The notes beneath the pieces are model-generated. The model made no database searches. It saw nothing but the letters and a program-made list of their open reading frames with translations, and had not been told where the DNA came from. From assembly GCF_048564905.1 (NCBI RefSeq), contig NC_132992.1, positions 95,617,001 through 95,681,000 of the forward strand: a DNA stretch of 64,000 nt, in the 5' to 3' direction. The translations under genes were made by a program, and so were the position numbers. Positions 1-11,975 of the stretch are shown piece by piece. Position 1 is the stretch's first letter; every line of letters starts with the position of its first letter. The stretch comes from Vicugna pacos (taxonomy: Eukaryota > Chordata > Mammalia > Artiodactyla > Camelidae).

Positions 1-1700
1 ATGCTCCAGTCAAAAGACACAGAGCAGCAAACCAGATAATAAAACAAAAGCCTACAATATGCTGCCTGCAAGAGACCCACTTGAGGGTGAAGGACACACA
101 TAGTTTGAAAGTGAGAGGGTGGAAAAAGGTATTCCATGCAAACAGAAATGGCAAGAAAGCAGGAGTAGCAATACTCCTATCAGACAAAAGAGGCTTTAAA
201 ACAAAGGCCATAAACAGGAAAAAATGACATTATGTAATAATAAAAGTAGAAATACAAGACGAGGATATTGCATTTGTTAACATACATGCACCCAGCATAG
301 GAGCCTCTGAATATATGAAACTAATACAAACAGACTGAAAGGGGAAAGCTGATGTGAGCACAGTGACAGCAGGGACTGCAACACCCACTAACGCCCTGGA
401 CAGAACTCCCAGGCAGAAAACTAACGAGGCAACCGAGATACCAAATGGCACAAAGGAACAGTTGGGCTCAGCTGATATTTTAAGATGTTACATTACCCCC
501 CAATAGTATATACTTCCTTTTCAAGTGTGCATGGAAACTTCTCAAGGATAGACCACATACTCGGCACGAAAGAAGCCTCAACAGATTTAAGAGGATAGAA
601 TTTATTTTGAGCATCAGTTTTGACCACAATGTCATGAAACTAGAAATCAATCACAGAAAGAAAAATAAGAAAACAAACTGCACGGAGACTAAACAACATG
701 CTGCTAAAAACCAATGTGTCGACAAAAACATCAAAGGAAAAATTTAAAAATACCCTGAGACAAATGACAATGAAAACACAACCACACAAAATCTACAGGA
801 CGCAGACAAAGCCATCCTAAGAGGGAAGAGCACAGCGGTACAGATCTTCCTCAAAAAAGAATGACCTCAAATAAACCACCTAACCTGCCACCTGAAAGAA
901 TTAGAGAAAGAACAGTGAGCAAAACCTGAAGTCAGCATCAGGAAAGAAATAATAAAAATTAGGGAGGAACTGAATAAAATAGAGACCGGAAAAAAAAAAA
1001 AAACAATAGAAAAAAATCAATCAAACCAAGAGCTGTTTTTTTTTAAAGAGTGAAAAAAGAATCAACAAACCTCTGGCCAGCTTCACCAAGAAGGAAAGAG
1101 AGGATACAAGTGAACAAAATAAGAAAGGAAAATGGAGAAATTACAGCCAATACCACAGACATTCAAAAGACCACTAGAGAACACTATGAACAACTATATG
1201 GCAACAGATTGGACACCCTAAAGGAAACGGACAAGGTTCTGGAAACATAAAGTCTACCAAACTGAATCAAGAAAAAATAGATCCTTTGAACAGAATGATC
1301 ACTAGAAGTGACCAGAATCAGCAACAAAAACCTCCCTGCAAACAAACGTCACTGGGGAAATTTGCAGGAAAGTGGTCACCACATGCAGATGGCGTGGCAC
1401 TTTACGTAGAAGCCCTAAGGCTCCACGCAAAACGACTGGAGCTGATGAAGGAATTCGGCAAGGCAGCAGAACACAGGATTAGCACAGAGAAATCGGCTGC
1501 ATTTCTTTCCACTAACAATAAAATATCAGAATGGCTGCTATCAAAAAGAACACAAATGACAAATGTTGTCGAGGATGTGGAGAAAAGGGAACCCCTGTAC
1601 ACTGTTGTTGGGGATGTAAATTGGAGCAGCCACTGTGGAAAACAGTATGGGGATTTCTCAAAATACTCAGATGAGAACTATTACATTGTTGTGGAAAAAT
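1..1700 (+). mobile_element. Old L1 LINE fragment (ORF2), internally deleted
   Basis: The plus strand reads as a decayed L1 ORF2. It starts at the window edge in the endonuclease region and runs through the linker and N-terminal reverse-transcriptase region to about 1260. It then jumps to a part resembling the post-catalytic RT segment (around 1380-1530) and the C-terminal region (around 1560-1690). Stops and frame changes are frequent, so the copy is old and cannot act. The minus-strand retroviral LTR begins where the L1 similarity ends, which suggests the retrovirus went into this L1. I did not find the rest of the L1 beyond the retrovirus. Confidence 0.75.
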
Positions 1701-1714
1701 GTGCTACAGCTCGG

Positions 1715-2213
1715 TGTTACAGCTCAGTTGTGTCAGCAACCTGGGTCCAGGCGGGAGACCAAGCAGCACTCGGAGAGCTGGAGAACTCAGGTTTACTACG
1801 CCAGCGGGCCCAGAGGAGTCGGCACTCCAAGCTCTGGACCCCGTCTGTAGGTTTACACAGGATTTCATAGGCTGCCAGTGTACACTTTGCAACATCACAT
1901 GCAAATGAGGTATAACGAAAGTTGACTAATTAGGAACAAGCTTTGCAGAAATGGACAAATCAGGAGGGAGAGATAACCAATCAGGAGTGAGCTCCATGCA
2001 AATGAAGCACTACAAATGGACCAATCAGAAGTTAGGGAAATGGACCAATCAGGAGTGAAGGAAATAACCAATCAGGAGTGAGCTCAGGGAACCAATAGGG
2101 TTTTAGGGATAAGTAAGCCGTTTCTGGGCCAGGGAACTGGATGGTGCCGGCAGCAGAGTAGTGGCCCTGCTTGGGGGTCCTGCTGGTCTTTCTATGGGAC
2201 TTCCCGCCTCATT
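1715..2213 (-). repeat. 3' LTR of the endogenous retrovirus
   Basis: Read on the minus strand, this segment begins TGAGGCGGG just after a purine-rich stretch that fits a polypurine tract, and ends with TGTAACA. Its first part holds several copies of CTGATTGGT (inverted CCAAT boxes), as in the U3 of many class I retroviral LTRs. A GC-rich, U5-like part follows. The outer end could instead lie about 13 bases further out, at a second TGTAGCA. No matching LTR was found at the other end of the element, so the LTR call rests on position and motifs. Confidence 0.7.
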
Positions 2214-2232
2214 CCCCACTTTGATGCTCTCT

Positions 2233-2690
2233 TTAACATCTGCAGCGAGCATCAGCCTTACAGTGGTGCCCCTTATTCACCATTGGGTTCTTCTGGTCCA
2301 GGGGCCTGTACTGAGTGACTAGTAGCTGCCGTCTCAGTGACTCTATCCATGAGCTAATGAAACGGGTAATGAGGTTAAGGATGCAGGGACCAAACAGCAG
2401 CGCTGGAAGGATCATAAGGAGGGGGCCTGCTGGGGGTAGGCAGGAGGCCCAACTCCAGGCGTTAGTCCCCTGTGCCCAGGAGTTTGCTGATTCCTGGTTT
2501 CTGCATTCAGCTCGATCTCGTAGTTGTTGGACCGTATTTCTGACAATTGCTGATTGATTAACGTAGAAACAGCATTCCTCATTTAGGAAGAGACAGAGTC
2601 CCCCCTTTTTGGCAGTGAGCAGTTCTAAACCCCTCCTGTTCTGTAGGACAAATGCCACTAGGGAGTCCAACTGGTTTTGTAGAGTCATTC
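2233..2690 (-). pseudogene. Retroviral env remnant, transmembrane subunit
   Basis: The minus strand encodes a recognisable transmembrane-subunit fragment. It has the immunosuppressive-domain-like stretch beginning LQNRRG, followed by a CX6CC motif and a hydrophobic membrane segment containing LLFGPCI. This combination is typical of gammaretrovirus-like Env of the HERV-H/W and type-D group. The surface subunit further up (about 2.7-4.1 kb) is hardly readable. It is part of the broken provirus. Confidence 0.8.
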
Positions 2691-4079
2691 AGGACTCAGC
2701 CACCTGTTTTAAACCTTCAGTGACCTCAGCAGATAACTGCTGGTAACAGTGGGAAGATGAGGCTGTTCCTCCTATTCCTTTGCCCACTCCAGTCGCTATT
2801 CCAGCCCAAGGAGTAGTGGTATTAACTGGATGGCCCTTTTTGATCTAGTATGGGCCATCAGGGGTACGGGAAGGCTCTGGTTATCAGGTGTTATGTCCAT
2901 CTGAGGGGTAAGGAAGGCCAGTGTGCAAGTACCTGTCCAACTGGCTGGCAGGCACCGTAGGAGTGTGCTCCGCAAACAAAAAAGGTTCCTGGGCTCAGTG
3001 TGCACCAGGGCTTGGCAGGCATACAACTGTAAACAGGTGTGCAGTTATGGGTTTGGGCACACTGGGCAGTGGCCAGATTTCCCAGAGTCTGGGGACCACC
3101 CAGGGCGGCCATTGAACTTGGTTAGATCTGAGCGGCCCATCGGGCTGGCCGCATGCTGGAGGGGCCGGGATGCAGGCAGAGCCAGCAAGCACTTGCTAGT
3201 TGTGGGTTAGTAGCATGAAGAAGGTGATGGACTTGCTTCATAAGGGACTTAATTGGGGGTCCTGGTTATAAGGCATGGACCTAGGTCTATTTTTCTTTTC
3301 CCAACCCTTGCTAGGTCTGTAGAAGGGCCCTGAGCGTGTGGGCCGGGGTTTCTTCTGCAATTTGGTGAATGGGTCCCATTGGAACCTCCGTCATGGAAAG
3401 AGATAAGTCAGCAACTCCTTTCACAAGCAGAAGAAGGGCTTGGGGTTTCACCATTTCTCACAGGGAGGTATGGTTCCTCCAGCAGACCCTGACTGACCGT
3501 TGGGCTTCCTACTGTGGAGGAACGGAGCACAGCTGGTGTTAGTCTCTGGCCCATGTTTCAATCCTGGGGTGCAGTGGCCATCAGTCCTACAACTCGCAAT
3601 ACAGAGACAGTACTCAGTCCTAAAATAAAGCGGGGCAGCAGTTCATTTTCTGTCTTGATCGGCGGTTCCTCAGGCTTCCGCCACGGAAGGCTTCCGGGTG
3701 TGGCTAGAGCAAGGCTCTGTGCTCTCTGGCAGGCGAGGCGGGCGTCTCTGGATCCTGATTTAAGAGGCTCTCTGGGGATCTGGGCGACGCTCCAGACATC
3801 CTCGTCTCGTGGTGGCGCTGCTCTCTTTACTCTGCGTGATGAATCCGGGGGGCGATATCTGCAACTTTAGAGCTGTTGGGGTGGCTAACACAACTGGGTA
3901 GGGGCCCTTCCAGGCGGGTCTGAGTGGCTCCCTTTGCCAATCTCTTGCCCAGACTTGGTCCCCAGGTCATATGGGTGTCACATTGTTCCCAGTGACACTG
4001 GGATCCTGTCAGTTCCCCACCTGTGGATTTCTCGCATAGCCTTTCTGAGGCCCTGTATTTGCTTATGAAGGTCTACGCT

Positions 4080-7000
4080 CCCCACTTCTGTAATACTTTC
4101 CCCTAGTCTAATTAAAGGAGCGGGCCTCCCGTACAGGCCCCCAGAAGGGAGAGCCCCGTCTTGGACCGAGCGGCACAGCGTACCCGCAGAAGAGCCGGGG
4201 GCAGAGTGTCAGCCCAAGGTAGCTGAGTTTCCGGACTGCGCTTCGCCGTAACTTGCTTCAGGGCCCGGGTCCCGCGCTCTGCTCTCCCTGAGCTCGGGGG
4301 CCCGTCGGCTGCACGTGGACTCCAGTGGCTGTGTAGCGCCTCTGCCACAAATGCAGATCCGTTGTCTGCCCCTGTGGTCAGTGGCATCCCGAATCCGGGA
4401 ACGGTGCCTCTGAGTAAGGCCTTTGTTACTTCCCTTGCCTTCTCAGTCCGTGCTGGGTGTGTGTCCACCCACCCTGAAAAGGTGCAGACAAAAGCCAGTG
4501 CATCCTGTGTCCTCTGCCAGGCCCTATTTCTGTGAAATCCGCTTCCGTGTCTTCAGAAGGAGCCTCCTTTTGGTCCAGTCGGCCCCCGTTCTGCATTGTT
4601 CTGGGCACGCACAAGGCAGTGCTGTGAGACTGAGGCACAGAGGGGTGGAAGTTGAGCCATCAGGTAGTATCGATCCAGCAGGGCCTCTGAGGCCGTCTGT
4701 CCACGTGGGTGAGCTCCTGCTGCTGGAGGACCACGTGATGGGCTAAGTGTTCAGGTACGTATATCCATTTGTCAGGCATCGCCCACCATCCCTCCTTTCT
4801 TTTGGTTCCTCCTTCGGTCCTGGCCCATGAGCTTTCCTCTCGGCTGTGTTCCAGAGGCGTTGGCAGTTCGAGTGCTGGTGGAAACTTCGCCACGGTCCCA
4901 GGATCTCTGGTGTGGCCAGACTGACTTGCTGCTTCTCACACAGCCTGGTCTGCCAGTCGGCTTCCTCTGCTTACAGGGTCGTCTCCCTTCGGGGCCCCTC
5001 GCAGTGGATGACTGACCCCCCGCAGGCTCCCAGACTGCCTCTAACAGTTGCACTATCTCGCCTTTATTCTTGATCTCCTTTTCTCCAGCTGTTAACAGAC
5101 CCCCTTCTTTATGTACAGGGCCATGTGTGTGCAGGGTAGCAAAGGCGTGCTTAGAGTCCGTGTGGACGTTGACCTGCTTTCCTCTTCCCTCTCGTGACGC
5201 CTGGATGAGCACCCATGTTTCTGCCCTCTATGCCGACCATCCCAGTGGTAGAGATTCGGCTTTTATTACATCGTGTGCTGCGGTCACCGTGTTTCCTGCC
5301 GTATGTTGTCCGTCCTGCATGGAGCTGCTCCCGTCTGTAAAAGTTCAAGTTCAGGGTTCTGGAGCGGAACATCAGACAGCTCACGCCTGCTTGAGACTTC
5401 TACTATGTCCTCACAGTCGTGGTCGGCTGGGCCCTCTCCCTCGGGCAGGAAGGTGGCTGGGCTCAAGGTCCGCACTGTCTCCAGGCAGATCCTGCGGTTT
5501 TCACAGAGGAGCCCTGGGCAACGTGTCATTCTAGTGTTGGTCAGCCATTGGCGCCCCTGGCTGTGCGTCAGGGTGGGGACTGCGTGTGGAACCTTCACGC
5601 TGGCAGTCTCTCCAAGGGTGAGCGTGCCTGCTTCCTTGACCGTAGGGTTACTGTAGCAGCCGGTGCTCGTAAGCATGGTGGCCACCCTGAAGCTACTGGG
5701 TCCAGATTCTTTGACAAATAGGCCATGGGCCACTGCCAGGCCCCCACTGCTTGGGTGAGAACCTCTAGGGCTGTATGACTCTTCTCATGGACGAACAAGC
5801 TGAATTCTCTTGTCACGTCTGGTAGTCCCAGGGCTGGGGCCCTGGTTAGCAGTCTTTTGACCTCATTAAATGCTTCTTCCTGCTTGGGTCCCCAGTCTGA
5901 GGGTTCTTTCCCAGATCCAGCGGTGGCTTCACATAGGGACTTGTCTATGTCTGAGAAACCAGGGATCCAGATTCGGCAGAACCCTGCTGCCCCCAGGAAT
6001 TCTCGGATCTCTCTCTTGGTGCCTGGCTGTGGTATTGCACAAATGGCTTGTTTTCACTCTGGGCCTTCTGGGCTTGTTTTCACTCGGTGTCCTTCTGAGA
6101 CAAAGAACCTGAGATACTCAACTGTCTTTTTATAAATTTGTGCCTTTTTCCAGGAGACCTTATAGCCAGCATCCGACAGCAGCGCTAACAGGGCCTGGGT
6201 TCCCTCCCAACAGCCCTCTTGCCTGGGGCTGCCTGATAACAGGCCGTCTGCACACGGCAGCAGGCACAGTTTAGAGCTTCTCCCAGGAAGGCAGTCAAAT
6301 CCGTGGCCAGTGCTTCTCCAAACAGGGTGGGTGAGTTTTTAAAACCCTGTGGTAAGCGAGGCCAGGTTAACTGAGTTTTCCTGCCCGTGTGGGGGTCCTC
6401 CCATTCGAAGGCAAATATTGGTTGACTGACTGGTGCCAGCCTGAGGCAGAAGGAAGCGTCTTTGAGGTCTAGGCAGGTGAACCATTTGGCCTGGGCCGGT
6501 AGGAGTCTGAGAAGAGCGTGTGGATTCAGGACCACTGGGTGTATTGTGGTCACGGCATTGTTAACTACTCGCAGATCCTGCACTGGCCTTCAGTCTATTA
6601 CTCCCACCTTTCTGACGGGCAGAAGGGGCATGTTCCATGGAGACTGGCCCTCTTTGAGAACTCCCTCATCACGCAAACACTGGATGTGCTTCTGAATTCC
6701 CAGGTGGGCTTCTCTGGGTATGGGGTACTCTCGCAGCCTGGATGGGGTTGCACCCGGTCGCAGGTCTATTACCAGTCGGGCCAGTCTTGGGGGTCCCCCT
6801 TCTGCCCAGACAGAGGGGAGCTCTCCTCACGGAGAGTCAGGGTTTGTCTGGGCGCTTTCTGTTTGGTATAGGCACCATTCTTCTTCTCGGGGCATGGTCA
6901 CCATCATGAGCAAGGCTTCCTTCCCCCTCAGAGTTAGATGTGATTGCTTTCCAGGAGAGAGTGTTATCCGGGCCCCCAGTTTACAAAGTCTCTTCCCAAA

Positions 7001-7230
7001 AGGGGATGGGGCATTCTGGTAGGTAGAGAAACTCATGAGTGACTAAATGTCACCCGAGCTGGCATGATCGTGGATGGCAAAACAGGCGAGAGGCCTGGTC
7101 CCCGGTGGCTCCTGTGATAATTGCCGTTTTCTCGGTCAAGGGGGCCACAGCTTTGATTACCACCGTGTCTGCTGTAAATGTCATCGGTTGGCCCCCCGCC
7201 AACATCTTGACTGCGGGCTCCCCTGGGCCC
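4080..7230 (-). pseudogene. Retroviral protease-polymerase remnant
   Basis: Pieces of protease, reverse transcriptase, RNase H and integrase occur in the expected order on the minus strand. Protease-like sequence lies near 7.05-7.2 kb, RT near 5.9-6.8 kb (a stretch with [10 protein letters not shown]), RNase H near 5.0-5.4 kb (a stretch with HTDSKHAFATLH) and integrase near 4.1-4.9 kb (a stretch with TGADNGSAFVAE). The class is gammaretrovirus-like. The region is broken and is annotated only as a fossil. Confidence 0.85.
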
Positions 7231-7239
7231 AGGAGCAGG

Positions 7240-8785
7240 GACGCAGTCTCCCCTAGGCTGAGTCCAGCCCGGCCAACCCGACCAGGTTCCTCAGAGGAGG
7301 CTCGGGCCGGTACTTTCCTTCGCTGGCTGGAGGTTTTCTCTTCGGTAGGTTTTTTGCTTCTCCGCGATGACATTCATTTTCCCAGTGACCAACCTTCTTA
7401 CAGTATGCACGTTGGTCTTGCCTCCGGGGGCCCCACACGGGTCCCCCCTTTGCGCCAGCAGGCATGCTTTCTGTTTTGTTCATCTGCCTGCTTCTTGTCG
7501 GGCTTCGTGGCCTTGATTTATGAAGACTTTGTTGGCCATCTCCAGCAGTTGAGTGGAATTCATTCCAGCAAAACCTTTCAGTTTTTGAAGTTTTTGGTGG
7601 ATGCCGGTGTAGGATTGGGCCACAGAAGCAGCACTGACCATCCGCTGGGTTTCAGGGGCTTCGGGGTCAAATGGGGTGTAGATCCGAAAGCTTCGCATAG
7701 CCTCTCATAGGAGTCCATGGAGACCCGTCCGGCTTTTGGATCACCGTGATGGTCTAAGTCATGTTGGTTGGTTTCTTTGCCCCGGCTCGCAGCCCATGCG
7801 GGAGGGCTCTCTGATACATCTGCAGAGCCTCTCATCCATCTTGGGTGTTAAAGTCCCAGTTTGGCCTTCTTTCTGGGGCTGCATTTAGGGCTGACCCTTC
7901 TGCGTCCATGGTTCCCTCTGGGGTCTGCTCTTGTAGCCAACTTTTAGTTTCTGTCAGGACCCGCTTTCTTTCTTCAGCATTGAAGCGTCAGGAGCAGCTG
8001 ACGGATGTCGTCCCAAGCTGGCCGGTGGGTCTGGAAGATGGACTCTAGGAGGGCAATCATGGCCTGGGGTTTTTCTGAATACGGAGGAGTGTGGTGTCGC
8101 CAGTTCAGGAGGTCTGTTGTACTGAAAGGCTGGTGGTACAGGACGGAGTGTCTGGGCTGCACAGAGCCATTGTCGTTAACATGTTGGGGCCCTTGGGCCT
8201 CCGGGAGAGGCATCTGGAGGGTGGCCGCTGGCTGGCTGGCTAGTTGGGCTGAACAGTCTCTTCCCTAAGGGTTCCTGGCATGGAGCCTGGGGTTGTGGCG
8301 GTGGGGACACGGATGGAGGAGGGCTATCAGGTGGAGGTGGCTGTGGTGGAGCCACAGAGGGAAGGACACATGGCGGGGGCATCGCTGGTTCTTCTTCAGG
8401 GTCCCCCTGAAGAATTGGCTTCGTTGCACCTTCCTTTTTTATTTTTACTGTCTGGGCCACGAGGATCCTACACTTTCCCTGATCATTTGTGCAGAACCAG
8501 GCCCATGGGGGCAAGGTTTGGGCGACTGTTAGCCAGGGGTCAGTATATGGGAATTGGTTGGGGTGCCCTGGGGTCCTGGCAATTACTCTGTACATGGCCC
8601 GGATAGTTGGCAGGTCAAGTGTGACTCCTGAGGGCCATCCCACTCTGAAGGTGGGTCACTCTAACTTGCACAACCTGTGCAGTTTTTCTGGGGACAATTT
8701 AATCCCATAGTCTCCTGAGAAACCCTTTTTGAAATTTTGAATCGTGCAGTCCAGAACTGTCGGCTTTGATTTTGAGGCTCCCATG
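7240..8785 (-). pseudogene. Retroviral gag remnant
   Basis: Matrix, capsid and nucleocapsid regions are readable in order on the minus strand. Near 8.78 kb the reading opens with MGASKS, which fits a myristoylation signal. Capsid-like sequence lies near 7.5-8.2 kb, and a CCHC-type nucleocapsid motif lies near 7.4 kb. A proline-rich stretch near 8.3-8.4 kb fits the region between matrix and capsid. The region is broken. Confidence 0.8.
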
Positions 8786-9060
8786 ATCGGTTGACAGGTT
8801 TTATGGCCTATAGGATGGGTCTGCTTCTGGCACCACAGACTGTGACCCCAGTACCAGTTTTTTTTGTTTTTCTTTTTTTTTTACTCCTCAAAAACAGTGA
8901 AGTTCTCAAAAAGCCCACTGCCTCACTGGGCCTAATATTTATCTGTTTGGCTGCAAGTCCTGCTAGTGAGTTAGGGTTTCACGTTAGGCAGCAGTCCCTG
9001 AAGCTCCGCTGGCCTGGACAAGCTCTAGGTGTCCCTGTGTGGTCTTTTTACAGCCTGAAT

Positions 9061-10788
9061 TGACAAAATATGAGGATGGAACGGCCAGCCAGTGGCAGAG
9101 TAAATGGATCAAAGGGGGACCTCAGAAGAGGACTCCAGCCAGGCCTGGGGTGGCTCCCTCTGGCTCAGGCCTTGCGGCTGCGATTGCAGACAGAGGGGTA
9201 GTATAGAGGCTGGTTTCTGAACTGCAACAGGATATTCTGGGGCACTGGTGACAAGGTCGTGTCTGAAACTCTTTACCGTAGTCTCCTCTTAGTCCCGGAG
9301 GGCACAGGGGTCGTTTACTCATAGGCTGTTCTATGATTAGATTCCTGGGAGAAAAGTAGTAAATATTTATCATGCTCTTGGACGTGGCACAGAAATGGAC
9401 GAGAAGAGACCAAAGCGGGCAGCTCGCATACCTTTGGACAAAGACACACAATATCCTGGGGAACTGACAGGGTGAAGAAATCTGTGGTTTGGGGCTCACT
9501 TAGTGAAGAACCTGAGAGGAGCTTGTGTGGGGGTTAGCGCATCAGAAGGAGCAGAGTCTGCTGCCAGGAGCTGCCAGGCTGGATCCCCACGTGGGGTGAC
9601 GGGGGTCCTTCCACCTCCAGACGCAGGGAGTGCGCCTTTCACAGGAGAGCCATGAGTCTTGCGCTGGGAGACAGAGGGGAAGGTCCGAGGGTCCCTCTTG
9701 TGGTGGCTGCTCCTTAAGCCACTGTAAGTCCAAGCAGTCAGCATGGCACTGGGGCACGTGCTGGGGGGAACGCCCTGGACCCCGCACTTGGTGTGTGTTG
9801 CGGTGTTTGTGTTTACCTCGGCACAGCCGGCGTGTGATGCGGGTACCAGCTTTACCTGCTTTCCCAGGTGTGAGCTGCACCGTGCAGCCTGGCGTGCGTG
9901 CAGGGTGCCGGGGAGCACACAGCAGGGGGCCAGAGCCCTCCTGCCCAGACCTGGGCTTGTAAGCACGGGACCTGACCGCCCTGAAGGAGATCCTGGACGA
10001 GCCGGGCGTGCCTGGTGTAGAAAGCGTCCCGCAGTGTGTCTGCAGTAGTTTCTGAAATTTCACACGTCAGTGCCCACCTGTCTGTAACAGCTCCCTCCCA
10101 ATTATCTGTGCGTTCATCGGTGATAATTGATCAATAAGCTCGTGACCCAACGTGACCTGCACAGGGAACAGGGAGCAGGAGCCTCTGTTCTGCAGGGATT
10201 CTCTGGACCTGGAGGAGGAGCCCACTTGGCCACGGCCCCACCCATTCCCTCTCACTGGCCTCGTTCCCTGTGACCCGCTTGTGGTCCTGGGGGGCTGCGA
10301 GCCTCGCCGGGCTTCTCATGGAGGACGTCAGCAAGGAGCCCCCACCTGGCAGGGACACGTGCCCCCATCAGTAGGGTGGGGCTGAGAGTTCACAGGGGAG
10401 GGTAGAGTGTGTCTAACTGTCCGTAAATCCACCATGATGGTTTTACAGTGCTCCACGTTGACCCGATTTGGACAGGGGCCAACATGAGTACATAAATGCA
10501 AGAGAAACTCTGCCTCTTGTGCAGCAGAGGATTTTTTTTAAATGTTGTTTTTCCTTTTAGAAAAAAACTTTCTAATTGGGAGACTAAATGTGCAAGCCCA
10601 GATTCTCGGATCCAGAGGGGTTCCTGCACTGTGGAGAGGAAACTCCAGAGCCTGACAGGAAACCGTGAAACCAGCTGCCTCCTGCACCTGCCCCTGGGGC
10701 TGAAGGGCACAACTGGGGAGTCCTGAGTGCCCTGGGGGGTCTTAAGTGTCCCCTGTGACCCTGCACACCGTCTGTGACCCTGCAGGGA
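9061..10788. other. Intergenic spacer, no recognised gene
   Basis: This segment lies between the retrovirus and the RSS of the first VH segment. I see no V segment, LTR match or clear repeat in it. A 5' LTR copy was looked for at 9.06-9.5 kb and not found. The last part, about 10.6-10.79 kb, is GC-rich and resembles the 3' flank of other V segments. The rest remains unassigned. Confidence 0.5.
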
Positions 10789-10827
10789 GGTTTGTGTCTG
10801 GGCTCACACCGACTTTCCCTCACTGTG
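10789..10827 (-). promoter_or_regulatory. 23-RSS of VH3 segment 1
   Basis: On the minus strand the heptamer CACAGTG directly follows the V exon. A 23-bp spacer comes next, then the nonamer ACACAAACC. The heptamer is consensus and the nonamer is of the common VH3 type. The element directs RAG cleavage and joining to a 12-RSS of a D segment. Confidence 0.96.
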
Positions 10828-11283
10828 TCTTTGCACAGTAATACACGGCCGTGTCCTCAGATTTCAGACTGTTCATTTGCAGATACAGCGTGTTCTTGGC
10901 GTTGTCTCTGGAGATGGTGAATCGGCCCTTCATGGATTCTGCATAGTATGTGCTACCACCATTCCAGCTAATAGCTGAGACCCACTCCAGCCCCTTCCCT
11001 GGAGCCTGTCGGACCCAGCTCATGGCATAATCATCAAAAGTGAATCCAGAGGCTGCACAGGAGAGTCTCAGAGACCCCCCAGGCTGCACCAAGCCTCCCC
11101 CAGACTCCACCAGCTGCACCTCAGCCTGGACACCTGCAAACACAAAGACATCCTGGTCAGGAGACTGTCACACGTCCTCCGATTCCCTCACTCACGACCA
11201 CCCACATCCTCAGTAGCTCTCCTTCTCCATGAATTACCTTGTAGAAGAGCAGCCAGGACCACCCAGCTCAGCCCCAGCTCCAT
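10828..11283 (-). CDS. IGHV3-family conventional VH segment 1, intact
   Basis: This germline V segment supplies the variable domain of heavy chains that pair with light chains. The leader exon is 11238-11283 (46 nt, [15 protein letters not shown], donor GTAATT). The intron is 104 nt. The V exon is 10828-11133 with acceptor TTTGCAG and leader part 2 encoding GVQA. The mature region is about 98 residues: [10 protein letters not shown] at FR1, Cys in LSCAAS, CDR1 [10 protein letters not shown]2 [17 protein letters not shown]2 [10 protein letters not shown]3 ending YYCAK. V37, G44, L45 and W47 mark a conventional VH rather than a VHH. YAESMKG in FR3 is a small departure from YADSVKG. Conserved Cys23, Trp41 and Cys104 (IMGT) are present, and frame, splice sites, RSS and octamer are intact. 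It looks functional. Confidence 0.95.
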
Positions 11284-11405
11284 GGCGAGTCGTCTGTGCT
11301 CAGTCCTGATCAGAGAATGGGAGCAGCTGGGAATCCCGGGCTGGGGCTCCTCTCCCAGAGCTGCAGGGCCAGGGCTGGGTGGCTTTATCCTCAGAGGAAG
11401 GCCCT

Positions 11406-11413
11406 ATTTGCAT
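11406..11413 (-). promoter_or_regulatory. Octamer of VH3 segment 1 promoter
   Basis: The coding strand reads ATGCAAAT, the canonical Oct-1/Oct-2 site of immunoglobulin V promoters, about 120 bp upstream of the start codon. A TATA-like GATAAAG lies shortly downstream of it. Confidence 0.92.
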
Positions 11414-11755
11414 GTCATCTCACTACATAGCAAGTCAGGGCCTTGCTGGCCTCAGAGAGGGCCAGGCCCCTGAGCAGCTGTGAGTGTCTGTGGTTTGCTG
11501 GTGTTGGTAGCATTTGGAAATGTCATGTTTATTGTGTGAGTTTTCAGGGTAAACACTTAGAACCTGAATTTTTTTTGAGTGTGCATACGGTTTCTGTGAT
11601 GTCGGTGCCAGAGTTCCTCCCACGTTGGTGATGTACGCAGCCCCCAGACGGGTACCGCATTGTGGTCTGTGTAGGGACACATGTTAGGTGAGAGTTTGTC
11701 CAGCATTTTCACCTGTGCTCCTCATCTGGGATATAAGTGATGCAGAGTCAGCATC

Positions 11756-11975
11756 AAGAGAGTATTGGACACAGAAATAGACTCATGGACAGAGAATACA
11801 GACATGTGGTGACCGGGTTGGGGGGCGGGGTAGAGGGTGGGAAGGGGTAGACGGGGGTTTCAAAATTGTAGAATAGATAAACAAGATTACACTGTATAGC
11901 ACAGGGAAATATACACAAAATGTTATGATAAATCACAGAGAAAAAAATGTGAAAAATAAAAGAGAGTATTGGACA
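11756..11975 (+). mobile_element. Short L1 3'-end-like retroposon with target-site duplication
   Basis: An insert of 188 bp (11772-11959) is flanked by a perfect 16-bp direct repeat, AAGAGAGTATTGGACA, at 11756-11771 and 11960-11975. The insert ends in a short A-rich tail. It matches the reverse complement of the L1 3'-end sequences at 60.5-61.1 kb. The corresponding sites in module copies 2 (near 23.85 kb) and 3 (near 39.45 kb) lack it, so it entered copy 1 after the modules separated. Confidence 0.85.

Larger units (their letters stand above)
1715..9060 (-). mobile_element. Class I (gammaretrovirus-like) endogenous retrovirus, broken
   Basis: A fossil provirus lies on the minus strand in the order gag (about 8.8-7.2 kb), protease and polymerase (about 7.2-4.1 kb), env (about 4.1-2.2 kb) and 3' LTR. 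Similarity to gammaretroviral Gag, RT, RNase H and integrase is readable in pieces. The transmembrane Env region resembles the HERV-H/HERV-W/type-D group. The copy is clearly broken, with at least ten interruptions by rough count, and looks old. The 5' LTR was not recognised, so the upper limit near 9.06 kb is uncertain. It lies beyond the 3' end of the first VH segment and has no evident role in the locus. Confidence 0.85.

Noticed and set aside
7039-7710. Plus-strand open frame of 223 codons
   Set aside because: It is antisense to the retroviral gag/protease remnant and has no recognisable domain.
9061-9500. Candidate 5' LTR of the retrovirus
   Set aside because: Read against the 3' LTR, it lacks the CCAAT-box repeats and shows no similar stretch.
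9960-10010. Coding-like stretch on the plus strand (reads LTALKEILDEPGVPG)
   Set aside because: Too short, with no flanking exon signals and no recognised family.
9840-10060. Possible V relic in the spacer downstream of VH3 segment 1
   Set aside because: No framework motif or RSS pair could be matched on either strand.
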